Part shown: positions 34,083 to 43,023 of the stretch, in pieces
Position numbering within the stretch: position 1 is the stretch's first letter
Layout of the letters: every line of letters starts with the position of its first letter
Assembly: GCF_009604455.1 (NCBI RefSeq)
Contig: NZ_WEGL01000004.1
Span: forward strand, 744,001-808,000
DNA length: 64,000 bases
Source of the DNA: Streptomyces sp. RB17
GTDB lineage: Bacteria > Actinomycetota > Actinomycetes > Streptomycetales > Streptomycetaceae
Reading direction: 5' to 3'
Notes under the pieces: generated by a model
What the model saw: the letters and a program-made list of their open reading frames with translations, nothing else
The model's database searches: none
What the model was told of the DNA's origin: nothing
Position numbers and translations under genes: made by a program

Positions 34083-34715
34083 ATGCTCCTGTGGATCAAC
34101 GGCCCCTTCGGGGGCGGCAAGACACAGACCGCACACGAGATCCACCGCCGTCTGCCCGGCAGTGTGATCTGCGACCCCGAGCACGCCGGCTTCGGTCTGC
34201 GCCGCATGCTGCCGCCCGGACTGCGGGGAGACTTCCAGGACCTGGCGGCCTGGCGGCAGGGCGTGGTGGAGGTCCTGGACCTGGCTCTCACCCGGCACGA
34301 CGGCGTGGTGATCGTCCCCATGACGGTCACCGAATCCGGCTGCTTCGCCGAAACGGTCGGGCGGCTGCGGGAACTCAGCCATGATGTACACCACTTCACG
34401 CTCCTCGCCGAGCGCGAGACCGTCCTGAAGCGGCTCAGCGGGCGCGGCCTGGGAGCGTTCCTTCCGTTCTCGGCCGGGAAGAACGCGATGCTGCGCAGGG
34501 AGAGTTGGGCGGTCCAGCAGCTCGACCACTGTCTGGAGCGGCTGAGTGAGCCGGAGTTCGCCGAGCATCTGTGGACGGACCACTCCACCGTGGCGAAGAC
34601 CGCGGACCGGATCGCCGTCCTGGCCGGGCTGACGCTGAAGCCCAACGCCGACGGCCGGGTGCGCACCCGGGTGCGGCAGGCGGGCGTGACCATCCGGCAC
34701 ATCCGGTTCGACTGA
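34083..34715 (+). CDS. TmrB-like P-loop ATPase
   Basis: The 210-residue protein follows Bacillus subtilis TmrB (tunicamycin resistance) along its length: the start LLWINGPFGGGKTQTAHEIHRRL with Walker A residues 7-14, CDPEHAGFGLRRMLP, DFQDLAAWR, IVPMTVTE, VHHFTLLAERETVLKRL and a terminal IRHIRF. TmrB binds tunicamycin at the membrane in an ATP-dependent way. Whether this homologue confers tunicamycin resistance is unknown. It is unlike a phosphotransferase with a clear substrate. Confidence 0.85.
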   Translation: MLLWINGPFGGGKTQTAHEIHRRLPGSVICDPEHAGFGLRRMLPPGLRGDFQDLAAWRQGVVEVLDLALTRHDGVVIVPMTVTESGCFAETVGRLRELSHDVHHFTLLAERETVLKRLSGRGLGAFLPFSAGKNAMLRRESWAVQQLDHCLERLSEPEFAEHLWTDHSTVAKTADRIAVLAGLTLKPNADGRVRTRVRQAGVTIRHIRFD

Positions 34716-34730
34716 CGACGCGCCTTGTGA

Positions 34731-35927
34731 TCACACCTTGGGCAGTCGGGTCACGAAGTCGGCCACGGCCGCCCGTACGTCGTCCGTGGTCCACTCCAGG
34801 CCCGGAGAGCGCACGGCGACCTCGGTGAAGGACACCCCCGGCCCGCCACGGTTCCAGGGACCGGCGAAGAGGAACGTGCCCGTCTCCTCGGCCTGGCGCA
34901 CCGCCGCCTCCATCAGGACGTCCGGGGCGTACGGCAGCCAGACCTGGAAGTCGTGGGTGTGCGGTTCCTCCGGGTGCACGCGCGACCACGGGACCCCTGC
35001 CGCGGCGAAACCCTCGCGCAGCGCGGCGGCGACCACGCGCGCGTGCCGCACATAGTCCGGCAGCCGGGGCAGCTCGCGCTCCAGCCCGGCCAGCGCCGAC
35101 AGCACGGTGGGGAACTGCTGGAAGACCATGCCGCCGTACCGGTGCCGCCATGTCTTCGCCTCCTCCACCAGCGTCCTCGGGCCGGCCAGCACGGCGCCGC
35201 CGAAGCCGTCGAGGGATTTGTAGAACGACACGTAGACGCTGTCCGCCAGGTCCGCGATCTCCTTCAGGGGCCGGCCGAAGTGGACCGTGCACTCCCACAG
35301 GCGCGCGCCGTCGAAGTGCACCACCGCGTCGCGCTCCCGCGCGGCCTCGACGACCTCGGTCAGCTCCTCCCAGGTGGGCAGCACGAAACCGGCGTCTCGC
35401 AGGGGCAGTTCCAGCATCAGCGTGCCGAAGGGCTCGTCGAAGTCGCGTACCCCGGCGGCGGTCGGCAGCCGTGGCTCACTGGTCACGCGCACCGGGCGCA
35501 ACCCGCTGACCTGGCTGAACGCCTGCCGTTCGTGCACCTCGGGGTGGGCCAGGGCGTGCAGGGCGACCGTGCGGTCGCCGGTGCGGCCCGCCCAGCAGCG
35601 CAGGGCGACCTGCTGGGCCATGGTGCCGGTCGGGAAGAACGCGGCGGCCTCCGTGCCGAGCAGGGCCGCGACCCGTTCCTCCAGGTCCGCCACGATCCCG
35701 TTGCCGTACATGTCCACGGGCCGGTCCAGGTCGTACACCTCGGGTGACGCCTCCTGGAGGGCTGCCAGCCGCTCCCGGATCGTGCGCTGGACGCCCGGGC
35801 GCGACAGCACGCGCTCCGCCTTCGCGGAGGCGGCCCGGCGCCGCTCCCGCATCCGCTCCTGCTCGGACTGCTCCGCCTGCCGCTCTTCGTCCTGCCGCTC
35901 TTCGTCCGGTTCCGCCGTATCAGTCAT
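34731..35927 (-). CDS. Beta-eliminating lyase/threonine aldolase-like PLP enzyme
   Basis: The 398-residue protein is a fold-type I PLP enzyme of the threonine aldolase group. It has FFPTGTMAQQVAL near residue 102, HFDGARLWE near 211 (the cofactor aspartate) and the Schiff-base lysine in VSFYKSLDGFGGAVL near 240. The first 45 residues are a charged Glu/Arg-rich helix. The ATG at 35927 lacks a strong ribosome site; the frame is open further upstream but without coding support. The substrate could be L-allo-threonine or another beta-hydroxy amino acid. It is convergent with the TmrB-like gene. Confidence 0.88.
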   Translation of the reverse strand: MTDTAEPDEERQDEERQAEQSEQERMRERRRAASAKAERVLSRPGVQRTIRERLAALQEASPEVYDLDRPVDMYGNGIVADLEERVAALLGTEAAAFFPTGTMAQQVALRCWAGRTGDRTVALHALAHPEVHERQAFSQVSGLRPVRVTSEPRLPTAAGVRDFDEPFGTLMLELPLRDAGFVLPTWEELTEVVEAARERDAVVHFDGARLWECTVHFGRPLKEIADLADSVYVSFYKSLDGFGGAVLAGPRTLVEEAKTWRHRYGGMVFQQFPTVLSALAGLERELPRLPDYVRHARVVAAALREGFAAAGVPWSRVHPEEPHTHDFQVWLPYAPDVLMEAAVRQAEETGTFLFAGPWNRGGPGVSFTEVAVRSPGLEWTTDDVRAAVADFVTRLPKV

Positions 35928-36165
35928 GTACGGATCATGCCCTGCGGGAGTCCGGGCGGGCAGCCGGTTCCGGCGCACGCCGATGCCCTGACGCCGCGCG
36001 GGCCGGGGCGCGGCCGGGGCGAGGGTGGACACGCGGCTGCGGGGCGTACACGTGGCGTAACCCACAGCCTGTGGACGACCGATCGGCGCCGGACCGAGAT
36101 AGCGTTAACATGACGAGAAATCGTCCGGTACCCAGAGCGGACTGGAACGGGAAGGCCGCCGTCGC

Positions 36166-37128
36166 GTGAGTACAGTCCACCAGCAAGACCTCAAGGACCG
36201 CCCCGCGCGGCTCACCGTCGGCGTCGTCGGCGCCGGTCGCGTGGGCCCCGCGCTCGCCGCGTCCCTCCAGCTCGCCGGACATCGCCCAGTGGCCGTCTCC
36301 GGCGTCTCCGACGCCTCCCGGCGGCGCGCCGGGACCATGCTCCCGGACGTGCCGCTGGTGCCGCCCGCCGAGGTTCTCGCGCGCGCCGACCTGGTGCTGC
36401 TCACCGTCCCCGACGACGTCCTGCCCGGCCTGGTCGCCGGCCTCGCCGAGACCGGTGCGGTACGGCCGGGCCAGCTCCTCGTGCACACCTCCGGCCGGTA
36501 CGGCGCACGGGTCCTCGACCCGGCCCTGCGCGCGGGCGCGCTGCCGATGGCCCTGCACCCCGCGATGACCTTCACGGGCACTCCGGTGGACGTGCAGCGG
36601 CTCGCCGGCTGCTCCTTCGGTGTCACGGCGCCCGAGGAGCTGCGGCTGGCCGCGCAGGCCCTCGTCATCGAGATGGGCGGCGAGCCGGAGTGGATCAGCG
36701 AGCAGAACCGCCCGCTCTACCACGCGGCCCTCGCGCTCGGCGCCAACCATCTGGTGACCCTGGTCGCCCAGTCCATGGAGCTGCTGCGCACCGCGGGCGT
36801 CGAGGCGCCCGACCGGATGCTCGGCCCGCTGCTCGGCGCCGCTCTGGACAACGCGCTGCGCTCCGGCGACGCGGCGCTCACCGGGCCCGTCGCGCGCGGC
36901 GACGCCGGCACGGTCGCCGCACACATCACCGAGCTGCGCAGGCACGCCCCGCAGACCGTCGCGGGCTATGTCGCGATGGCCCGCGCGACCGCCGACCGGG
37001 CGCTCGCGCACGGCCTGCTGAAGCCGGAACTCGCCGAGGACCTGCTCGGTGTGCTGGCCGACGGCGCCGACGGCACGAACGGCAGCACCGGCCCAGGCAC
37101 CACCGGCACCGAGGGGAACGACCGATGA
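36166..37128 (+). CDS. Rossmann-fold/DUF2520 dehydrogenase-like protein
   Basis: The 320-residue protein has an N-terminal NAD(P) fold (VGVVGAGRVGPALAASL at residue 16, DLVLLTVPDDVLPG near 80). Its C-terminal helical DUF2520 domain (from about residue 160) contains NRPLYHAALALGANHLVTL. The overall plan is that of 6-phosphogluconate dehydrogenase-like or ketopantoate reductase-like enzymes. It overlaps panC by 4 bp (ATGA), and the same pair occurs in mycobacteria, so it may act in pantothenate synthesis. The start is GTG. The enzyme activity is not established. Confidence 0.86.
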   Translation: MSTVHQQDLKDRPARLTVGVVGAGRVGPALAASLQLAGHRPVAVSGVSDASRRRAGTMLPDVPLVPPAEVLARADLVLLTVPDDVLPGLVAGLAETGAVRPGQLLVHTSGRYGARVLDPALRAGALPMALHPAMTFTGTPVDVQRLAGCSFGVTAPEELRLAAQALVIEMGGEPEWISEQNRPLYHAALALGANHLVTLVAQSMELLRTAGVEAPDRMLGPLLGAALDNALRSGDAALTGPVARGDAGTVAAHITELRRHAPQTVAGYVAMARATADRALAHGLLKPELAEDLLGVLADGADGTNGSTGPGTTGTEGNDR

Positions 37129-38117
37129 CCACCGTCCTGCTCAGCACCGCCGACGAGCTGCACGCGCGCGTGCGCAACGGTCGCCGTGCCGTCGTGATGA
37201 CCATGGGCGCCCTGCACGAGGGCCATGCCACCCTGATCCGCACCGCGCGTGAGATCGCGGGACCGGACGGCGAGGTCGTCGTCACCGTCTTCGTCAACCC
37301 GCTGCAGTTCGGCGCGGGCGAGGACCTGGACCGGTACCCGCGCACTCTCGACGCCGACGTGAAGATCGCCGAACAGGCCGGTGCGGACGCGGTGTTCGCG
37401 CCCTCCGTGGACGAGGTCTACCCCGGCGGTGCCCCCCAGGTCCGGATCACCGCCGGCCCCATGGGCGAACGGCTGGAGGGCGCCTCGCGTCCCGGCCACT
37501 TCGACGGCATGCTCACCGTCGTCGCCAAGCTGCTCCACCTCACCCGGCCCGACGTGGCCCTGTACGGCCAGAAGGACGCCCAGCAGCTGGCCCTGATCCG
37601 GCGCATGGTGCGGGACCTGAACTTCGGCGTCGAGATCCTCGGCGTACCGACCGTGCGCGAGGAGGACGGGCTCGCCCTGTCCAGCCGCAACCGCTACCTC
37701 TCGCCGGACGAGCGCCGTACGGCGCTCGCGCTGTCCCACGCGCTGTTCTCGGGCCGTGACCGGCACGCCGCGCAGGAGGCGCTGCGCGCGCGTGCCCGCG
37801 AAGTGCCCTCCACGCACGCGCGTGCCGAGGCGCTGAGCGCCCTCGGGGAGTCCCGCGCGGCCGCCGACGCGCACGCGGTCGCCACCGCGTCCCCCGGCGG
37901 CCCGGCGGCCGTCCGTGCGGCCGCCCGCCAGGTGCTCGACGAGGCCGCCCGGCTCGTCCCGCCGCTCGAACTGGACTACCTCGCGCTCGTCGACCCGTCT
38001 GACTTCACCGAGATCGGTGACGACTTCACCGGCGAGGCCGTCCTCGCCGTCGCCGCCCGGGTCGGGACCACCCGGCTGATCGACAATCTCCCCTTGACCT
38101 TTGGAGCCGCCTCGTGA
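37125..38117 (+). CDS. panC: Pantothenate synthetase
   Basis: The 330-residue enzyme condenses pantoate and beta-alanine using ATP. The HIGH-like motif MGALHEGHATL (residue 27), VTVFVNPLQF, RPGHFDGMLTVVAKL and LYGQKDAQQL are all intact. An Ala-rich insertion (about residues 220-275) extends the C-terminal domain compared with the usual 280-310 residues. It overlaps the DUF2520 gene upstream and nadB downstream by 4 bp each, so the operon is translationally coupled. Confidence 0.95.
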   Translation: MTTVLLSTADELHARVRNGRRAVVMTMGALHEGHATLIRTAREIAGPDGEVVVTVFVNPLQFGAGEDLDRYPRTLDADVKIAEQAGADAVFAPSVDEVYPGGAPQVRITAGPMGERLEGASRPGHFDGMLTVVAKLLHLTRPDVALYGQKDAQQLALIRRMVRDLNFGVEILGVPTVREEDGLALSSRNRYLSPDERRTALALSHALFSGRDRHAAQEALRARAREVPSTHARAEALSALGESRAAADAHAVATASPGGPAAVRAAARQVLDEAARLVPPLELDYLALVDPSDFTEIGDDFTGEAVLAVAARVGTTRLIDNLPLTFGAAS

Positions 38118-39811
38118 CCAGCACAGGCATACGACTGCACGCGCCCGCCCCCGGCTGGGCCATCGCCGCGGACGTGGTCGTCGTCGGTTCCGGAGTGGCC
38201 GGCCTGACCGCGGCCCTGCGCTGCGAGGCCGCGGGCCTGACGACGGTCGTCGTCACCAAGGCCCGCCTCGACGACGGTTCCACGCGCTGGGCACAGGGCG
38301 GCATCGCCGCCGCACTCGGCGAGGGTGACACGCCCGAGCAGCACCTGGACGACACTCTGGTGGCCGGCGCGGGCCTGTGCGACGAGGAGGCCGTACGGAT
38401 CCTCGTCACCGAGGGTCCCGACGCGGTACGCCGGCTGATCTCCACCGGTGCCCACTTCGACACCGACGACGAGGGCGACATCCACCTCACCCGCGAGGGC
38501 GGCCACCACCGGCGCCGGATCGCGCACGCGGGCGGCGACGCCACCGGCGCGGAGGTCTCCCGGGCGCTCGTGGAGGCCGTACGCGCGCGTGGGCTGCACA
38601 CCATCGAGAACGCGCTCGTGCTGGACCTGCTGACCGACGCCGACGGCCGTACGGCGGGCGTCACGCTGCACGTGATGGGCGAGGGCCAGCACGACGGCGT
38701 GGGCGCCGTGCACGCGCCCGCGGTGGTGCTCGCGACCGGCGGCATGGGCCAGGTGTTCTCCGCGACCACCAACCCGTCGGTGTCGACCGGCGACGGCGTG
38801 GCGCTGGCGCTGCGCGCGGGCGCCGAGGTCAGCGACCTGGAGTTCGTGCAGTTCCATCCGACCGTGCTGTTCCTCGGCCCGGACGCCGAGGGCCAGCAGC
38901 CGCTGGTCTCCGAGGCGGTGCGCGGCGAGGGCGCCCACCTGGTCGACGCCGGCGGGGTGCGCTTCATGGTCGGGCAGCACGAGCTGGCCGAGCTGGCGCC
39001 CCGGGACATCGTCGCCAAGGGCATCCTGCGGCGGATGCTGGAGCAGGGCGCCGAGCACATGTACCTCGACGCCCGGCACTTCGGCGCCGAGATGTGGGAG
39101 CACCGTTTCCCGACCATCCTGGCCGCCTGCCGCGCCAACGGCATCGACCCGCTCACCGACCCGATCCCGATAGCCCCGGCCGCCCACTACGCCTCCGGAG
39201 GCGTGCGCACCGACGCCCGGGGCCGTACGACCGTGCCCGGCCTGTACGCGTGCGGCGAGGTCGCCTGCACCGGCGTGCACGGCGCGAACCGGCTCGCCTC
39301 CAACAGCCTCCTCGAAGGCCTCGTGTACGCCGAGCGGATCGCCGCCGACATCGTCGCCGCGCGGGCGGAAGACGGCCTCCACGCGCGTGTGCCCGTGCCG
39401 GTCCCGCACCTTGAGACGCCCGCGCACCCGCTGCTCGTCCCCGAGACCCGGTTCGCCATCCAGCGGATCATGACCGAGGGCGCCGGCGTGCTGCGCTCCG
39501 CGGGGTCCCTCGCCAAGGCGGCCGAGGAGCTGCAGCGGCTGCACACGGACGCCCGCGACGCCCTCGAGGAGAACGGCAAGACCGCCGAGCCCGGCGTCGA
39601 CACCTGGGAGGCCACCAACCTCCTGTGCGTCGCCCGCGTCCTGGTCGCCGCCGCGCGGCTGCGCGAGGAGACCCGCGGCTGCCACTGGCGCGAGGACCGC
39701 GCCGAGCGGGACGACACCCACTGGCGGCGCCACATCGTCGTACGGCTGAACCCCGACCGGTCCCTGGCCGTGCACACCACGGACACCGCAGACTTCCCCC
39801 CTACCCGGTAA
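38114..39811 (+). CDS. nadB: L-aspartate oxidase
   Basis: The 565-residue flavoenzyme oxidises aspartate to iminoaspartate, the first step of de novo NAD synthesis. The FAD-binding VVVGSGVAGLTAAL (near residue 24), RWAQGGIAAAL near 62, HHRRRIAH and GVHGANRLASNSLLEGLVY near 395 are signatures of the NadB/SdhA flavoprotein family. The GTG start overlaps the panC stop codon (GTGA). nadA, the next enzyme, is not in this operon. Confidence 0.95.
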   Translation: MTSTGIRLHAPAPGWAIAADVVVVGSGVAGLTAALRCEAAGLTTVVVTKARLDDGSTRWAQGGIAAALGEGDTPEQHLDDTLVAGAGLCDEEAVRILVTEGPDAVRRLISTGAHFDTDDEGDIHLTREGGHHRRRIAHAGGDATGAEVSRALVEAVRARGLHTIENALVLDLLTDADGRTAGVTLHVMGEGQHDGVGAVHAPAVVLATGGMGQVFSATTNPSVSTGDGVALALRAGAEVSDLEFVQFHPTVLFLGPDAEGQQPLVSEAVRGEGAHLVDAGGVRFMVGQHELAELAPRDIVAKGILRRMLEQGAEHMYLDARHFGAEMWEHRFPTILAACRANGIDPLTDPIPIAPAAHYASGGVRTDARGRTTVPGLYACGEVACTGVHGANRLASNSLLEGLVYAERIAADIVAARAEDGLHARVPVPVPHLETPAHPLLVPETRFAIQRIMTEGAGVLRSAGSLAKAAEELQRLHTDARDALEENGKTAEPGVDTWEATNLLCVARVLVAAARLREETRGCHWREDRAERDDTHWRRHIVVRLNPDRSLAVHTTDTADFPPTR

Positions 39812-39840
39812 CACCCAGCGCCTCAGGAGCAGTGACAGAC

Positions 39841-40827
39841 GTGAGCACCGACGACCTTCCCCTCGCCCCGACCGGCGGCTGCGGCGACGGCTGCGCCTGC
39901 GGCGCTGACGGCGACGAGGGGGCCGAAGAATACGCAGTGAGCGGGCTCGACCCCGCGCTCGCCGAGCTGCTGGCCGCCGCCGGCCTCGACCCGATCGAGG
40001 TCGAGGACATCGCCAACATCGCCATCCAGGAGGACCTGGACGGCGGCGTGGACGTGACGACCGTCTCGACCATCCCCGAGGACGTCACCGCCACCGGCGA
40101 CTTCACCGCGCGCGAGGCGGGCGTCGTGGCGGGTCTGAGGGTCGCCGAGGCCGTGCTGTCCGTGGTCTGCACGGACGAGTTCGAGGTCGAGCGGCACGTC
40201 GAGGACGGCGACCGCGTCGAGGCCGGGCAGAAGCTGCTGTCGGTCACCACGCGCACGCGTGACCTGCTGACGGCCGAGCGCAGCGCGCTGAACATCCTGT
40301 GCCGGCTGTCCGGCATCGCGACCGCCACGCGCGCGTGGGCGGACGTGCTGGAGGGAACCAAGACGCGCGTGCGGGACACCCGCAAGACGACCCCGGGCCT
40401 GCGCTCGCTGGAGAAGTTCGCCGTCCGCTGCGGCGGAGGCGTCAACCACCGCATGTCGCTGTCCGACGCGGCCCTGGTGAAGGACAACCACGTGGTCGCC
40501 GCCGGCGGCGTCGCGCAGGCCTTCAAGGCCGTACGGGAGAACTTCCCGGACATCCCGATCGAGGTCGAGGTCGACACCCTGCACCAGCTGCGCGAGGTCG
40601 TCGAGGCCGGCGCGGACCTGATCCTGCTGGACAACTTCACGCCCGACGAGTGCGCGGAGGCCGTCGGGATCGTGCGTGGGCGGGCCCTGCTGGAGGCCTC
40701 CGGCCGGCTCACGCTCGACATCGCGCGCGTGTACGCCGACACGGGCGTGGACTTCCTGGCCGTCGGCGCGCTCACCCACTCCGCGCCGATCCTGGACATC
40801 GGCCTCGACCTGCGCGAGGCGGAGTAA
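39841..40827 (+). CDS. nadC: Quinolinate phosphoribosyltransferase
   Basis: The 328-residue enzyme makes nicotinate mononucleotide from quinolinate and PRPP. RDTRKTTPGLRSLEKFAVRCGGGVNHR near residue 178 and LLDNFTPDE near 260 are the hallmark motifs. The first 30 residues are an unusual Gly/Asp/Cys-rich extension with C14, C18 and C20. The GTG at 39841 is chosen over GTG 39832 because CAGGAG is 11 nt away from it and only 2 nt from the other. It follows nadB by 29 bp and precedes coaX by 5 bp. Confidence 0.95.
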   Translation: MSTDDLPLAPTGGCGDGCACGADGDEGAEEYAVSGLDPALAELLAAAGLDPIEVEDIANIAIQEDLDGGVDVTTVSTIPEDVTATGDFTAREAGVVAGLRVAEAVLSVVCTDEFEVERHVEDGDRVEAGQKLLSVTTRTRDLLTAERSALNILCRLSGIATATRAWADVLEGTKTRVRDTRKTTPGLRSLEKFAVRCGGGVNHRMSLSDAALVKDNHVVAAGGVAQAFKAVRENFPDIPIEVEVDTLHQLREVVEAGADLILLDNFTPDECAEAVGIVRGRALLEASGRLTLDIARVYADTGVDFLAVGALTHSAPILDIGLDLREAE

Positions 40828-40832
40828 CCGCG

Positions 40833-41630
40833 ATGCTCCTCACGATCGACGTCGGCAACACGCACACCGTCCTCGGCCTGTTCGACGGCGAGGACATCGT
40901 CGAGCACTGGCGCATCTCCACGGACGCGCGCCGAACGGCGGACGAGCTGGCGGTGCTGCTCCAGGGCCTGATGGGCATGCACCCGCTGCTCGGCGAGGAG
41001 CTGGGCGACGGCATCGACGGCATCGCGATCTGCGCGACCGTCCCGTCGGTGCTGCACGAACTGCGCGAGGTCACCCGGCGCTACTACGGCGACGTCCCCG
41101 CCGTCCTGGTGGAGCCGGGCGTCAAGACGGGCGTGCCGATCCTCACCGACAACCCCAAGGAGGTCGGCGCGGACCGGATCATCAACGCGGTCGCGGCCGT
41201 CGAGCTGTACGGCGGCCCGGCGATCGTCGTCGACTTCGGTACGGCGACCACGTTCGACGCGGTCTCCGCGCGCGGGGAGTACGTCGGCGGGGTCATCGCG
41301 CCCGGCATCGAGATCTCCGTGGAGGCGCTCGGCGTCAAGGGCGCCCAGCTGCGGAAGATCGAGGTGGCCCGGCCGCGCAGCGTGATCGGCAAGAACACGG
41401 TCGAGGCCATGCAGTCCGGCATCGTGTACGGCTTCGCGGGGCAGGTCGACGGGGTCGTCGGCCGGATGGCGCGGGAGCTCGCCGACGATCCGGACGACGT
41501 GCGGGTGATCGCCACGGGCGGGCTCGCGCCGATGGTGCTGGGGGAGTCCTCGGTGATCGACGAGCACCAGCCGTGGCTGACGCTGATCGGGCTGCGGCTG
41601 GTGTACGAGCGGAACGTGTCGCGGCTGTGA
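40833..41630 (+). CDS. coaX: Type III pantothenate kinase
   Basis: The 265-residue enzyme phosphorylates pantothenate, the first step to CoA, without CoA feedback inhibition. DVGNTHTVLGLF at residue 6 is the phosphate-binding loop. GADRIINAVAA near 111, VVDFGTATTFD near 130 and GGVIAPGI near 150 complete the ASKHA fold. Length equals that of known actinobacterial CoaX. It closes the DUF2520-panC-nadB-nadC-coaX operon. Confidence 0.95.
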   Translation: MLLTIDVGNTHTVLGLFDGEDIVEHWRISTDARRTADELAVLLQGLMGMHPLLGEELGDGIDGIAICATVPSVLHELREVTRRYYGDVPAVLVEPGVKTGVPILTDNPKEVGADRIINAVAAVELYGGPAIVVDFGTATTFDAVSARGEYVGGVIAPGIEISVEALGVKGAQLRKIEVARPRSVIGKNTVEAMQSGIVYGFAGQVDGVVGRMARELADDPDDVRVIATGGLAPMVLGESSVIDEHQPWLTLIGLRLVYERNVSRL

Positions 41631-41813
41631 GGTGACCGGCGTGCGGTGACCGGCGGGTGAGGTGACCGGTGCCTGGGCGGGGCGCCGGTTCTTCCTGCTC
41701 CACGCGTGCGTGCCTGGTCCGGTCGCGTGCGTGCCGTAGCCCCGGTCGAGGGAAACCGGGAGCGACACGCGGCGAAAAAACATCCCTATTCGTCACTTTT
41801 GTCCGATTAGCGG

Positions 41814-41819
41814 TAGCGT
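41814..41819 (+). promoter_or_regulatory. Putative -10 box, leaderless hypothetical gene
   Basis: TAGCGT lies 6 nt before the ATG at 41826 and follows an AT-richer stretch (41775-41810). Confidence 0.45.
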
Positions 41820-41825
41820 CGCCGC

Positions 41826-42527
41826 ATGCCCACGCCATACGGATCCCGCGGCGGCATGGCGTTCGGCGTGGAGGAGCTGCGTGTGCTCCGCCGCGCCCTC
41901 GCCCTCGCCCTTCACCCCGGCCAAGCGTCCGCCGAGGACGTCCAGGACTGCTTCCGGCTCGCCGCGTCGCTCGACGAGGCGCTGCACGAGGGGGCGAGAC
42001 TGCGCGCTTTCCTGGTGGCAGACCTCGGCCGGTACCGGGCCGCGCTGCCGGGTACCGCCGTCGGCTACCTCACCCTCCTGGAGGAGGCGCTGGGGGCCGG
42101 GCACCGGCCGGCGCCGGACGATCTCGCCGCGCTGCGGGCGCTGCGCGGGAACCCGGTGGCGGCCGCACTGCTGGACCGTTGCCAGGCGCTGGCCGAGCAG
42201 GACGTACGGGCCCGGTTCGCGCAGGGCGCGCGCAAGGTGCCGGCGCCCGCCGTACCGCCCTCTCGCACCCGCCTGATGGCCCTTCCCGGCGGCGGCGGGG
42301 CTTCCGGGGTATGGCAGGGCTCGGAGGCGGCCGGAGAGCCCCAGAAGCCCACCCAGAAGCCTCCGCGGGAGCCCGCGCCGAAACCTGCGCCGACACCTGG
42401 GGAGCGGCCCGGTACGGAGCCGGCGGCGCCGAAGCGGCCCATTCCGACGCCGGGGGAGGTCTTCCCGCGCCGCAAGCCGGTGCCGCCGGCGAACCCGGCC
42501 GAAACCCGCCAGCTGGCCGCCGGCTGA
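41826..42527 (+). CDS. Conserved hypothetical protein with Pro-rich tail
   Basis: The 233-residue protein has a helical N-terminal half (residues 10-135) with EELRVLRRALALAL and LLEEALGAGHRPAPDDLAALRALR. A Pro/Lys/Glu-rich disordered tail with PTPGE and PIPTPGEVFPRRKPVPP follows. No signal peptide or membrane helix is seen. I do not recognise a named family. It stands alone between coaX and a small membrane protein gene. Confidence 0.72.
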   Translation: MPTPYGSRGGMAFGVEELRVLRRALALALHPGQASAEDVQDCFRLAASLDEALHEGARLRAFLVADLGRYRAALPGTAVGYLTLLEEALGAGHRPAPDDLAALRALRGNPVAAALLDRCQALAEQDVRARFAQGARKVPAPAVPPSRTRLMALPGGGGASGVWQGSEAAGEPQKPTQKPPREPAPKPAPTPGERPGTEPAAPKRPIPTPGEVFPRRKPVPPANPAETRQLAAG

Positions 42528-42708
42528 CCGTCCCCGGCGCGGGACCCGTTGACCCGCCCGAACCCGCACCACCCGTGCAGGCTTCGTCGTCGGGTGCGGG
42601 TGGCCCTGGTGGGGCGGACTCGCCGTCGGCGGTCGGCGGGCCGTGGTGGGGGGCCTGTCGGGCCGGAGGTTTGCGTACCCCCGTACCTTTCGGGTGTGGG
42701 CGCGTGGC

Positions 42709-42714
42709 TACTCT
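42709..42714 (+). promoter_or_regulatory. Putative -10 box, leaderless small membrane protein gene
   Basis: TACTCT lies 7 nt before the ATG at 42722; no ribosome site is seen. Confidence 0.4.
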
Positions 42715-42721
42715 GGTGCGC

Positions 42722-42901
42722 ATGGACTACGTCTCCGCGCTCGTGCCCCCGGTCGTGATGGCCGTGTTCTTCATCGGTGTGGTCAGGGTGATCGTGAAGA
42801 CCCAGGGCGGGGCCGCCAAGGCCAAGGAGGACGCGGCCGTCGACGCCGCCCTCGCGCGCGCGGAGAGCGCGCGTAAGGCCTCCGCCCGCGGCGACGCCTG
42901 A
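42722..42901 (+). CDS. Small single-pass membrane protein (59 aa)
   Basis: The product begins MDYVSALVPPVVMAVFFIG, with one membrane helix (about residues 5-25) and a short charged Ala/Lys/Glu-rich helix after it. Codon usage is that of a real Streptomyces gene and the -10-like TACTCT is well placed. No function can be given. Similar very small tail-charged membrane proteins are common in the genus. Confidence 0.65.
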   Translation: MDYVSALVPPVVMAVFFIGVVRVIVKTQGGAAKAKEDAAVDAALARAESARKASARGDA

Positions 42902-43023
42902 GTCCGACCGCCGCCGGGCCCCGGCTCCGTCACGTCGAGCCGCGCGCCCTTTTTGTTCGCATTCATGGGCTTAGTGCACGTTCGGCACGCCATTGCCGGG
43001 ATCTCCCACTATTGTTCTGAGGT

